Assembly: GCA_030549335.1 (NCBI GenBank)
Contig: CM060189.1
Coordinates: 31,395,001-31,459,000 of the forward strand
Length of the DNA stretch: 64,000 nt
Origin: Pontederia crassipes
Lineage: Eukaryota; Streptophyta; Magnoliopsida; Commelinales; Pontederiaceae
Direction of reading: 5' to 3'
Below, piece by piece: positions 49,022-60,767 of the stretch. A program made the position numbers and the translations under genes. Position 1 is the stretch's first letter. Each line of letters begins with the position of its first letter. A model generated the notes under the pieces. It did no database searches and was not told where the DNA came from. It was given only the letters and a program-made list of their open reading frames with translations.

Positions 49022-49328
49022 TCAATGAGTTGTTGGTTGTTGATACTTGATTATAAGTTGATAATTAGTTAAACTCTGACGTGTTCCTAGTTTTTTCAAA
49101 ATAAAGAAGCATTCGTTTTTTGTTTCCCCGACATGTCTATGCTACCATAGTGTCATCTCATCTTCTGAAATCACATGAGGATCCTGACTACATCAGTTCT
49201 CTTATGTCCTTCGAAGTGTTGCGCCCGATATTTGAAACTTGAACATATAGCAAACATTTGGAACTCATAAAACACTTCACTACATGTGCAGCGAACATCA
49301 GCTGGGACAAAATACAATTCAAACTTAT

Positions 49329-49523
49329 TTGACGAGAACTCCGCCTATGTTTTATAGCCGGTCCCAAGCCCAGATAGAAGAGAGTTGTGTTAAGCCCCGA
49401 CAACCAGCGTAAAATCCTATCGAATCGCATGAACATGGATCAACGAATAACGTCGTATAATCCATATAACCGACCCCACCTAGTGGGATAAGACTTTGTT
49501 GTTGTTGTTCTTGACGAGAACTC
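49329..49523 (+). mobile_element. SINE with (TTG)n tail, copy 6, 13-bp TSD
   Basis: The SINE spans about 49337-49510. TTGACGAGAACTC flanks it at 49329-49341 and 49511-49523; part of the duplication overlaps the SINE's first bases (AACTC), so the exact 5' junction is ambiguous by five bases. It lacks a few bases in the GGATAAAGGAGGAG segment. Confidence 0.8.
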
Positions 49524-49810
49524 AGAAAGCCCAATGAAAAAACAATTTCCTTCTTTAGAACGTTTTATGATTATGTGCTCGTAGTATGAAATGGCGTACT
49601 CGCAACCGACACTGCCTCCTTTATACACAAATATTACTTCACAACAGAACCCAGCACTTGAGAACACCAACTGCAAGCAACTAAAATTTTGCAGTTTGGC
49701 TACCTACTTCAAGCATTAGCTTGACAGAATTAATTATGAAGACCACAAATAACCATCTTAATCATCTCAAAAAACCATGACAGGGAGAGACTGTGCCTTG
49801 CTTTGAGTCC

Positions 49811-52800
49811 TCAACCAGAATTATGCATGAGATCAACTTTGCTCTTGTGAATCTGGAAGGCAGGAGAAATCCAGCTGCCACAACTGCACTGTGTTCCAGT
49901 CCAGTTGAAGTGCCCGAGTCGTGCATCACAATTGACGCACGATAGTTTTCCTTCCATGGCTCCATCCTTAACTGTAAGGATAGAAAGGGGAGCTGAATTA
50001 AAAAATGGTATCCTGTGATATCTTAGAATAACAAGATCACCCATATAAGCATCCAGATAATCAAACTTGAAAAGGATGAACATTTTTACCTGCAGTCATC
50101 CATTTTAAAGGTTCTATAAATAAAGATGTACACTCTATGTCCTGAAACTCATTAAATTGGGCACCAAAACTTTGTTTTCCCCAATTAAAGGCAGCCTCTT
50201 TTTCACCAGGCAGATGGCTGACAACATTCTCTTCCAAGGCAACAACTCTCCGGCATTTCTTGCAGCTGTAAGTGGTTTTACCTTGAGTTCCTCCTTTGAC
50301 AGAAGTGAATTTAGACTCTGAACCCAAGCCGGGATCATCTCCCAAGATGGACGAATCTATTGCCTCTCCTAGTTTAAAAGAGTGACCTAGAACAACGCCC
50401 AAGCAACAACAACAACAACAACAACGCCCAAGCATTAGAAAAGATATTTAATGCTTCAGAGAAGGTAATGTTGGTTTCTAGGATCAATTGAAATAAAAAA
50501 GAAATTGAGATGATGTTTAAAATTTGATTAGAATGGGATATACATGTAAAATGTGAGATGGAAGATAAAAAGAATCCATTTGTACTCATTATCTACTCAT
50601 CATTCAACTGTGAAAATAGAAGTACATGCATGCATGGCATATCAATTGAAACTCATTATCGGAAATGGTAGCCTTCTCAATCATGTCTCTGAGCTGCAGG
50701 ATAGAACATTATTAAAGTTCAAATGCACCAACTATGGTAGGCAGCCCTGGGGTCCGCGACCTTTGAAGGATCAACAACGCCTTTCGTTTATGGGATGACC
50801 TCGTGGCTCTTGACAAATGTTTTCCATGCCTGTTTTGACTGTGGCCTCAATTGGGATGCAAGAGCGAGGATGGTTTTCGGTGCAACTATTTTTCTATGCA
50901 TGTTTTCTATGCCTCAATTGGGATGCAAGAGCGAGGGTGGGCTTCGGTGCACCGCACCTAAATAATGAAGTCTTTTTGATATAGAGTGAATGTGAGGCTG
51001 TCATTTTGTTTTTTGTTTTTTTTTTTTGAGAGAAGAGTCGTTTTGTTTCTTGGCCTTCTGCTGGCCTTTCTATCAAACTTTTTCGTAACCCCTACTATTA
51101 TTAATGGAACTATTGGATGTCTACCATCTTGCTAGTCGTCCTTTCCTGTTTCAAAAAAAAAAGTTCAAATGCACCATGATTGAACCTTGAGGAATATTTT
51201 TCTTGAAAAAGAACCTCCAAGAATTGGGAAACTCATAGCCCAAAGTCCTCAAAAGATATGAAAAGCACAAACAAGAAACATTAACTTTAGATGGATGATT
51301 AACAATCTTAGTTGACTTTCGATTTTCGAATTCAGAAAGAAAAAGTAAAGATGACTTTGACTAGCTTGTGTGCTAGTTGTTGATGCACTGGATTGATGTA
51401 CTTTTCATGCAGGACTGCCAATCGAAGATCCTGACATTAAGGAGCACATGAGATCTCTAAATATGACGACAGTCAGCTCTGAGATTGCTAGGTGTCGGAG
51501 CTGGTGTCCATCAGATGCATGTAGACAGCCCGAGCAGAAACGCAACAGAAGGACCACATCCGGTGTCATCCTTGGCCTCATCAGGACAATATACCACCAA
51601 GATACGATCTGTTATCCAACATACTGCCTTGAAACAGCCACGTCCAAGAACCCCAAATCTAGAAGGCCTTCAGGTATACTAACATGGTTGCCAGTCTAGG
51701 AAAATCCTCCGCAACCACCCCACGTCCGCTCGTGCCCCCAAAAAGAAAAGGCCTCCCGGAACCTTTGGAGGCAGCCAACATGGGCCGTATCAACAGGAAG
51801 ATCTTGGAGATGCTACGCCAAAATGTGAAGTGACACGTGGGAGGCGTGTACAAGAATACCAAGAAAGGTCTCTACCGTAACATGCAAAAAAAGACAATGT
51901 GCCATAAGCCCATATGCCCCCACCTGGACCTAGCGAGAGCCAAAAGGGCCTGGTTGGTCTGACAGTGATACCGAACCAATAAACTGCTGTGTGAAGTAGG
52001 TTGGCATACATCTCTTCATGTGACAAGGTGGATGCCCCATTGATCAGAACCCTGACAAAGAGATATGCCCCGATAGAGTCGAGATGCCTCTCGCAGTGTG
52101 GAGTCCTCTCTTTGCAGCAATCTCATCAGATCAAATAGTGGATAAGTTATGCTATTGGGAGATCAGAAAACATGATGTCAGATGAGTCCAGATTAGAGTT
52201 ACAGGGTATGGTCTGCAGGCCAATTTTCTGGTTGAGAAGTCTACCATTTGATGCATGTGATAGATCACCAATGGGTGGATGAATGTTACAGATTTTTGGA
52301 AATCTTTCAGGTCTGGAGGGCACCAGCTACATAAGGTGTACGTTTCTTAGCGATGTCCAGCTCGGCCATTGATCTTTCATTGAGCCGCTTGGTATCTCAG
52401 CATAATGTGTGCATTTTCTGATCAATCAATATAATGTAGAAAATATCATTTCAATAGCGAAGTCTTTGTATCGGTAAAATGCGTGGGCTGTGAAGAGTTT
52501 TGTGACTCCGTTCAAACTTTTCACCGCATGTAATATAATATAGAAGTGGAGCAACAAAATGTGGATAGTTTCAAAACCAGGCAATAATCCAACATTTCTC
52601 AGAACATTAAGAGAAGAAAACTTATCAACAAAAAAGGATGTCATACTTCAAATGAATCTTTAAAGGAAAGTCATACATAAAATTATGAAATGTCAGATAT
52701 CAAGCTTTAAACAGCAATGATTACAAATAACAAAGTTTGGCTGCTCAATATTGTTCTCTCTTTTGGGGCCTTTACCAAGGTTAGTATGTGGCCATAAAAT

Positions 52801-55800
52801 CACAGCTCACAAAAGCATACATCGGAATTTACAATGAAAAGTATTAAAACATTTCATATACTTGCAATGGCATAAAGAATTATGGCCAATGTATGGCCAC
52901 CAAAAACACTTCAAGAAATGTGTTTTTGCTAATCAAGATTCCAGGTGAATGTATGATGGTTTCTTGAACTAAAATAGTCCTCAAATGCTTCCCATATCAG
53001 TGAACATAAGATGGATGAATTGGGCTCCAACTAAAGATATTTTGTGCATCCTGTGTGTGAGTCTCATGACGAAGACATCAACTATCTGTTCTTCAATTGC
53101 ATATATGCTAGACAGGTGTGGGCAGAGGCTCAATGTAACTGTCTAGATTGTGAGATCAGCACCCAGATTTTTGGACATTTTTTAGGTTTGGAGGATATTT
53201 GGAAAGATATACAAGTTTATAGATCGGGATCCCTAAAAAAAAAGAGTTTATAGATCAAGAAAGCAGCATATGGAAGCTATTGTGTTTGTTTCGGCCATTT
53301 GGTCCCCAACGCAATGGACATATTTCAGGGGCAAGAAGTGACTGACAGCACAACCAATAAAAGAAATCATGCAAGCCTTAGAATGGTTTATATTGAAGGG
53401 AACATTACAAAATAAACTTCTATAGAAATGAATTTATGAAACCCCACAAGAGCCCTTAGTGAGAATTTTGAAGTTAGTGGAACCCAGTCGAGAACAGGCA
53501 TACTAAAGATTAAGGTTGTCAAATTCTTGATCGTTTTAATGATCTTGGCATAATTAACATCTATCTTATTTTATGATCTAGCTCATATGTTCTTTACAGT
53601 TCTCCTAAGACAGGTCATAAAATCTCAGAATCCTTGATCCTTCAACCTCCCTTCCTCCCACTCACCCACCGCCCACCACCACCACCACCACCACCACCAC
53701 CACCACCACCACCGCCACCACCGCCACCACCACCGCCACCGCCACCGCAACCCCTCCTCTTCTTCCCTCCTCTCCTTGTGATCCTAGGTAACATGTCAAT
53801 CTTAGCAACCTGCTAAAAATTATAGACAAGAAGCAAGTTCAAAGCAACAGATCGGAACAAGTTTTCAATGGCCTAATGGATGTTTCTGTAGGAAGGGAGA
53901 AGGTCAGTAGGGGAGAGAAACAGGCAATTCAGATCCAGCTTGTTGAATCCATAGTAGGTCAGCAAAAAGGATGAGTCAATCAATGAGGCGACAATAATAG
54001 GCTGCTGAGCTGCATGTTTGATTCATGTTGATGATGACAAGCTATTATTAACTGGGCTAGCATTTAAGTCGCAAACTTAGCTGCACCAGTAAGATGTCTG
54101 CTTCTTATCTTCCGTACAGAATGAAATGGGTTTTCTCCTAGTATTAAGGTAAAACAGAAAAGTAAAACATGCGGGATCATATACGTCCAATATCATGATA
54201 ACTTCCCAGTTTTTCCAAAAAAAATAAAACATACTGGATCATATAGCCCCGTATCATGACAAGATTTCCCAGCTTTGCCAAATACCACATAAACTATATG
54301 TCCCAAGACTATTGTTCCATCAGTGACTGTTGGCTTCTACCACTAAAAAAATTAAGGCAAAAGGGGAAACGAAACATGCAAGAGCATATACCCTCCAAGA
54401 TCAAGAAAACTTCCCAGCTTCGCCAAATACAATATGACCTATATGTCCCTAGACTATTGTTACAACGGTGATTTTGCAACAATAAATGTTGCATGATGAT
54501 TCCTCCCTCTCTCCCTCCATGTGGTTTGAATACCAAAAACATTATAAATGCAGTGCCCTGAAGAACAAATAAAAAATAAACCAGGAAATAGTGCGTATTA
54601 ACATTAATGCATATAAAGTAATAAATACGATCACATGTGTTCATAAGAGTATCGTTGGTAAAAGTCAGTTTCTTTTCTTTGATTGCTAATTTTACAAATA
54701 CATGACATAAATGAAAAACATAGGCTTGCTCGCTTATTTATCATTTTTATAATCTTGTCATGTTGTGCTTTGATGTGAATGAATATTGTCTGGACATTAA
54801 TTTGTTGTCCATCATTGGATACCATGACAGTATGCAAGCAAGAAAGTTAAGATTTCAGACAAAAGGGTAATTCCGGTAAAATAGTGACACATGAAAGGTA
54901 CATGGAACAGAAATCAATTACAATACTATAGTGTAACTAACTTTAGTCCTCCTAAAAGTTGAAGGGGGATTAGTGGTTCTTGTATTTGTTTGAAATGGTC
55001 GTTCTTTATTTAATGCGATGAAATATCTGTGCCCAAAGAATTAAGGAGCTAAAAAGATAAATTCCGAATATAACTAAAAAATGCATAAGTGAAGGAAACA
55101 CAAGCTAAAATATATGCAACAGGAAAATTGATCTTCTAGCACACAAATGCAACTCAAGAATACATGACGACAATAACATTTAAATAAAAAAGATATACCA
55201 ACCCAGCATTTTCAGGCGGAAGCGCTTATAGATGGTACTTTCAGTGTCTACTTTGAAACCCATTTCTTCAAACAATGCTAACTGCAGAAGTAAAAAGATT
55301 TATCTAATCAAATTTTTGTACAATAATATACATTATAATCTATATTATTGAATGTGTGAAGCAGGCCTCACGTTTCTTGTCTTCTTCCTCTTCTCTGTTG
55401 TATTCCACTAATTATAACTCCAAAATTTTCTGAAGATGCCCGAGCAATGGCATGCAACATAGACTGACAATGGTTATGTTCATCATTTTTTAGTTTTGGG
55501 GGAGAGTTCTGAGTTTTGAGAACTTGCAGACATCATCTCATGACAGATTTAATTGTGGTCACTGATTTTCTACGTTGCAACACCAGTTCTCAGGTGTCAC
55601 TAATAATGTCCCAAGTTATAACTAGCGTATCCAAACAAGAGGAAGAAAATGACACGTGAGATCTGGCTCATATGAAAACACTTCACACATTCATTAATTC
55701 CAGATATGAAGAGAGAGAAAGGCCACAAAAGAATTTTTAGGAGAAGGCCACAAAAACTTGTTATTAAAATGCTGCAATATATTGCAAAACTGACTAAAGG

Positions 55801-57532
55801 AAATCTAACCTGATCAACAAATCCCTCATTTGGGCTGACAACATCGCGAGCTTGTTTCAAAGATTCAAGTGCATCTGAAGAACAAAATTAATTATGAAGA
55901 AAAGGAACGAATTAAAGCAAGTGCATCTGATCGTACTTTTTTGCTAGGTGTTACAAAAGAAACCAAAGCTTATTAATCTTGACAATATTACAATCGTAAA
56001 TATCACATAATCTTTCAGAAAGATTTCCAGACCTTCTGCAGACTTCTGTTCTGATTTCATTAAGTATGCTGTCAGGATAGCGGCACTGCAATAGAGCTCA
56101 AAAAGTTTGAAAATTTGTAGGAAACAGAAAATGTAATAAGTAGTAAGTATATACAAGTACACACGACCACTGTTAACCGCAAAGCCACATCAACAGATGC
56201 TTGGAAACACCACTAGCCTAAAGGCTGGACACTTGTCATACAGAGTGTAAATCGGTAATTTGCTTTTAACAGAGCAAAACATGAATAGCCAGACCAATGG
56301 CATGTTCACTTTGACAAGGATTAAAAAAGCAATACAAGGTTTCACGAGATCCTGAGAAATAAAGCAATACAAGGTTTCACGAGATCCTGAGAAATACACA
56401 CACCACCAAAGCCTTATCCCACTAGGTGGGGTCGGCTACATGGATCATACGACGCCATTCCGTATTCGTTGATCCATGTTCATGCGATTCGACAGGGTTT
56501 TACGCTGGCTGTCGGGGCCTAACACAACCCTCCTCCTTTATCCGGGCTTGGGACCGGCTATAAAACATAGGCGGAGTTAAAGCAATACAAAATATTTTCA
56601 GAAATAAAGCAATACAAAATATTTTTTCCCAACTAGTAGGGAGGTGACGCTTTTCAGAAGGTAGCAGTCTAATACTGCTGTATTAAACATCAATTGCATA
56701 ATTATGTCTGCTCCATCTCTGAATTCACGCAGACTCTCCACTGGAAAGATTAAAAATAAAATATTAAGTATTATGTTCTCCTAATTGAATGAACGCATGC
56801 CTTATTGCAATTTGTTTTTCAACTTGTATACGAAAGCTGCAGGGTAAGTGTGTGGGAGCGGAGCAAGTTAAGATACCAGCAAGATAGCTTGAGCTTCTCA
56901 ACTAAGTCTTCTTTTTTTTCGTATCTTTTACACTTACTGGAAAACCCATATAATATGCTACATCAAGGAACCAGTTTCAGTTTGACCTTTAATGCTGAAA
57001 GCAAAATGTAACCAATCCCATCCAACAACCACTCATAAATGTGCTTCCACCATACCCCAAAATCTAAAACTAGGCAAGGAACATATTAGTTAACCAAGAA
57101 GAAATGGCAGTAATACCTTCTAGAGACGCCGGCGAAGCAGTGCACGAGGACGACGCCTCCCTCCTTCCTGCTCCTTTCAATGAAGTCCAAGCACACGTCC
57201 AAATAGTCGAGCAGGTTCTCATCCTCGGTGTCACGCAACGGGACGGCCATCCTCTGCAACTTGAGTTCCGTCCCCGCTCGCTCGATCGAGTAGAGGACGC
57301 GGTGGGGCGGGAGCGCCCTCCTGGCGGCGCACTCGTGTTCCCCGGCGAGGACGGTGCGTGTCTCCTCAGCGGGGATGACGATCCCAGGGCGCCAGTCGGA
57401 GAAAAAGGAGATGGAAGCGGTGGAGAGAAGGGAGAGGACATGGGTGATTCCCTCCGAACCGCCGCCGCTCCGGAGGGCGTTGGCGGCATCGGTGATGTCC
57501 CCCAGAAAGAGACCCTCTCGGACCAACCACAT
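49811..57532 (-). CDS. DUSP12: DUSP12/YVH1-type dual-specificity protein phosphatase, six exons
   Basis: YVH1/DUSP12 proteins join a dual-specificity phosphatase domain to a C-terminal zinc-binding domain; in yeast and mammals they act in 60S ribosome maturation and stress responses. Exons: 57532-57117, 56085-56033, 55874-55810, 55281-55203, 50386-50090 and 49971-49811. All borders are GT-AG with matching phases, giving 356 residues and an unbroken frame. The start MWLVREGLFLGD aligns with the family's N-terminus. The active-site loop HCFAGVSRS (HCX5R) spans the first splice junction, with the general acid in PLRDTEDENLLDYLD. The zinc domain carries CKKCRR, CVNCDARLGHFNW and CSCGSWISPAFQIHKSKVD. 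Exon 1 is very GC-rich, unlike the rest. The 4.8-kb fourth intron is swollen by L1 remnants and microsatellites. Confidence 0.93.
50391..50434 (-). repeat. (CAA)n flanked by direct repeats near a splice acceptor: possible tail-only insertion
   Basis: A CAA run (TTG on the minus strand) at about 50405-50419 lies between two copies of AACAACGCCCAAGC. Like the example at 7587, this could be an RTE/SINE tail inserted without a body. It sits just upstream of the acceptor of DUSP12 exon 5 (50386), within its pyrimidine-rich tract. Slippage plus a local duplication would also explain it. Confidence 0.45.
50715..51176 (+). mobile_element. Short poly(A) retroposon (L1-mobilised), 430 bp, 16-bp TSD
   Basis: Exact copies of AAGTTCAAATGCACCA (50715-50730, 51161-51176) flank 50731-51160, which ends in an A-run. 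The 3' part (CTTTTTCGTAACCCCTACTA, then TTATTAATGGAACTATTGG) resembles an L1 3' end. A segment of about 28 bp with CCTCAATTGGGATGCAAGAG is present twice inside. It lies in DUSP12 intron 4. Confidence 0.75.
52240..53430 (+). mobile_element. L1-type LINE remnants (zf-RVT region)
   Basis: The frame around 53040-53240 reads HPVCESHDEDINYLFFNCIY, then ARQVWAEAQCNCLDC, matching the zinc-finger-like zf-RVT domain (C..C...E...H.F..C....W) at the end of plant L1 ORF2. A similar weaker segment (VTDFWKSFRSGG-like) occurs near 52300. Frames are broken. Borders are uncertain; it lies in DUSP12 intron 4. Confidence 0.6.
53670..53755 (+). repeat. (CCA/CCG)n microsatellite
   Basis: An interrupted CCA/CCG triplet repeat of about 80 bp. 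It gives a poly-proline open frame, but it lies in an intron of the opposite-strand DUSP12 gene and has no family match, so it is not called a gene. Confidence 0.85.
54150..54480 (+). repeat. Three diverged tandem copies of a ~100-bp unit
   Basis: Copies start near 54164, 54226 and 54370 and share GGATCATATA, AACTTCCCAGCTT, GCCAAATAC and CTATATGTCCCAAGACTATT. The first copy is shortened. Function unknown; intron of DUSP12. Confidence 0.65.
56404..56578 (-). mobile_element. SINE with (TTG)n tail, copy 7
   Basis: Full-length copy in DUSP12 intron 1, from a degenerate tail (ACCACCAAAGCC) to AACTCCGCCTATGTTTTATA on the minus strand, i.e. in the sense of DUSP12. It keeps both the LINE-like 3' end and the SINE head. 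Just before it a segment of about 35 bp (AATACAAGGTTTCACGAGAT...) is repeated in tandem; AAAGCAATACAA occurs on both sides and may be the remains of the target duplication. Confidence 0.82.
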
Positions 57533-59443
57533 ATCCGCCGGCGGTTGGATTCCTCCTCCGACGACGATGGGCGTCGGCGATCGGAAAGGAAGCAGAGGAA
57601 ATTTGAAAGCCCCAATAGTTCGATCGAAAGGATGGGTCTGGCTTTTCGCTGTGAATGATTTGGACTCGAAACAGCTTTTTTTCTCCTGTTTTTTGCTTAA
57701 AATAAAAAAAGTTAAATTAAGATATTTATTTTATTTAAAGATTTTTTTAGTTCTATCTGAGTTATTAAAAATTTCAAACTATTTTAAATATAGTAGACAA
57801 TAAATACAAGGTTGCCATTTCTTCTAAGAAATTGTTTTTGATAAAATTAACAAGTACGTCATTTTATGCGAAAAACTATTTTTAATATGTTTAATCAGTT
57901 TTACATATATGGGTTCAATTTAGATTGCAAGGCTTAAAAATAGTAAGACAACTGGTTTAATAAAGATGCAAGTGATAAAATGGAAATTCGAAAAGTAAAT
58001 TAATATAATTTAAAATATTTTTAGTATTTATATTTGCAGTATTTGTCTTTATCTTATTCGGAAAGCTATAAGTAAACGTCTGAACAATAATTTTGATGTG
58101 TAGCTGAAATTTGAAATATGATGTAAGTAGTGATTAAAATAAAATATATCTATTCATTATACGATAAAGTATTTAATTCGATTCTAGTTCTTAAAAAAAA
58201 TATTTTTCATTTCCACTTAACAGATATAACTTTTAACATGTAACATATTTTTTCTCATTATTTTTTTTCCTAATATTACGTTGCTATAATAACTTAACCA
58301 TCGCGACCTCAACAATTAAATATTAGGGTTTAAGGAAGCTCTAGAGTCTAGACCCTTTTTTACCTCAACAATTCGGTTGTGTTAAAGGTGTTGAGCTCTG
58401 GTCCGGTACGATGCATTCCAAGTCGTGTCAATTCCTTTTTTTTTAGTTTCATAGGTCCTATTTTCTCCCTCGAGGCGTCATGTTCGTCAGATTATTTTTT
58501 TAGATCGTATTTATCTTAATATTTTTAAAATCGAACCGAACACATCAACCGATCATTATTTGACTAATTTAATCGGATAATTCGATTTTTTATTAAAATA
58601 TAATTTTTAATGATTTCAAAAATATATTATGAATAGTAGTTTCAAAATAATATAAAAAATATAGTTCTTAGTACTGAACATTAATCTTTTTCTTATTTTG
58701 TAAATATATTTACAATAAATTTATTGAACATCTTAACCATATATTTAGGTGTACCATACATTTATATATGAATACATTTATAAAAATGGGAAAACTGTTT
58801 ACTATGATTTTAGAAGAATATGTTCTAACTTAGCTATCGCTTGACATGTAAAAAAATAAAGTATTAAGTAGCGGATAACGCTTTAACTGAATCAATACGT
58901 TAGTGTGAGTTTGGTAAATATTTTTTTAAAAGTAGCATTTAGATATTTTTGTACAAAATGGTATAAGTTATTTTCACTAGTTTATAGAATATTGACTATA
59001 GTGATTTTATAACTTATTGATATTATACCATCATTCTTTTAATATAAAATTTTGTTTAATCTTTAAGCATCATATATTATTTTTTTATTTTTATATATCA
59101 CTTATTTTTACTTAAAATCCAAACAAGATTTTTATTTTAAAATAATCAATATTTTATATTAAAATAATAATTTTAAAATATTGATATTCAAATAAAATAT
59201 TATAAATTAATTATTATGGATATGATGTTTATAATAATAAATCTAAATTATATTGTTATGCTTATAAGAATAAATCAATAAGTGTATACTAATTTGACCG
59301 TTATATTTATCAGATTTATAAATAAATCAATGTGTTATCGTCTAATTAAATCACTATTCTTTAATCAAAATGTTATCCGTTAATCGAATTGATAATTTTA
59401 CCAAACAAAATCTTAATACAAAACTTGAATTCCCCTCTCCTTT
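57533..59443. other. Upstream region of DUSP12 and AT-rich intergenic DNA
   Basis: The first 130 bases are GC-rich and belong to the DUSP12 5' UTR/promoter. Beyond about 57700 the DNA is AT-rich with no coding frame or element ends that I recognise. Confidence 0.5.
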
Positions 59444-60767
59444 GAGTAAATTTCAGTCATAATCATCCAACTTAGGGGATATTCCCAATGAGGTCATCCA
59501 ACTTCACTTTGTAATACCAAAGTCATCTAACTTCAAATACGTTTCAGCCGCAGTCATCACGATCGGTTATAGTCAGTAAACCTGTAAATTGCTAATGCAA
59601 CGTTGACGTGAATGCTTACATGACACCACGTCATCATTTTATCTCTCCTCCATGTCAGATTTTAAAAAAATAAAAATAAAAATGTCACGTTAACATTTTT
59701 CTCCCTGCTTTGTCTAAACTTAATTTTGTATCTACATGGTCATCTAATATTTCAAAACTTTTAGACAAGGTCATTCAACTTCTGAAATTTTCGATCGCAG
59801 TCATCATTAAAAACTTAAAAGAATAATAAAAACATAATAAAATAAAATAAAATAAAAATTAAAGTTACTTAGACTGACCCGGTACATTTTTTGGCACGAC
59901 CCATTCGGATTGAGCCCCCCAAATTTTTTATACGTATTAAATATATAATATTGTAATAATTAATATTTTTAATTAAGGAAATAAAAAATTAAAAAAATAA
60001 CATACCAATTATAGTTTTTGCCCTAAAATTTGAAAATAATAAAAACATTATAATTCTAAAAATAAAAATATTTTTTCGAGTCGTGCCCAGCACCCCGCTA
60101 GACGACCCAGTATGATTTGACTCTTTTCCCCGATAAAATCTCGCACAAAAAAATATTTTTATTTTCTAATTATAATATTTTTATTATTTTAAGTTTTAGG
60201 GCAAAAAATATAATTGGCATGTTATTATTTTGATTGTTTATTAACTTAATTACAAATTATTAATTATCATGATATTATTTATTTAATACACATTAACAAT
60301 TTGGTCGACTCAATCGAAGTGGGTCGTGCCAAAAAATATACCGAATCAGGCTAAATACCTTCATTTTTTTATTTTTTAAATTTTATATTATTATTATTTT
60401 AAGCTTTTAATGATAATCACGATTAAAAAATTTAAAAGTTTGAATGACCTCTTGTCTGAAAGTTTTAAAAAATCGAATGATCAAGTATAAGTTTGGACAA
60501 AGCAGAGAAAAATGCTGACGTGATATTTTTATTTTTTTTAATTTGACGTGAAGGAGAGAGAAAATAATGACATGATTGCCACATAAGCATTCACATCAGC
60601 ATCACGCCATTGATTTACATGCTTATTGGTTGCAACTGATCGTAATAATCGCGGCTAAAACATTTTTGAAGTTCGATGACCTTAGTATTACAAAGTGAAG
60701 TTAAATAACCTCATTGAGAATACTCCTTAAAATGAATGGCCACGACTGAAATTTACTCCCTATCCTT
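59434..60767. mobile_element. Foldback element: 1.3-kb near-perfect palindrome layout, 9-bp TSD
   Basis: The sequence from 59444 inward matches the reverse complement of the sequence from 60758 inward along most of its length: GAGTAAATTTCAGTC at both ends, then CAATGAGGT, AACTTCACTTTGTAATAC, ATGACACCACGTCAT-like and GTCGTGCC segments. Arms are about 600 bp with a spacer near 60070-60160. CCTCTCCTT and CCTATCCTT flank it (one mismatch). Long inverted arms with a 9-bp duplication suggest a foldback MULE. No protein is encoded. A transcript would form a long hairpin. Confidence 0.8.

Larger units (their letters stand above)
41142..49193 (+). mobile_element. Ty3/Gypsy LTR retrotransposon fossil, broken, with nested insertions
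   Basis: Parts in order: a left LTR-like segment (about 41142-41400), a gag-like region (near 41830-41960), reverse transcriptase/RNase H segments (about 43000-44150), an integrase region (about 44200-45110), a polypurine tract (GAAAGGGGGAAC before 45518) and the right LTR from 45518. The two LTRs share segments such as TTAGTTGTTGATA-like and GTTTC-TTC-rich blocks, but are strongly diverged. The right LTR is split by an L1 LINE and by a hAT-like element, and a SINE lies in the integrase region. The coding region is interrupted in very many places (dozens), so it is old and inert. Outer borders are approximate. Confidence 0.75.

Noticed and set aside
51405-51880. Open frames of 65-83 codons in DUSP12 intron 4
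   Set aside because: The predicted peptides look protein-like in places but match no family I recognise and have no conserved start or splice context; possibly part of a decayed element.
53634-53816. Poly-proline open frame
   Set aside because: It is a CCA/CCG microsatellite in an intron of the opposite-strand DUSP12 gene, with no family match on either side.
57104-57803. Plus-strand open frames opposite DUSP12 exon 1
   Set aside because: They are antisense shadows of the GC-rich phosphatase exon, whose minus-strand frame carries the HCX5R loop.
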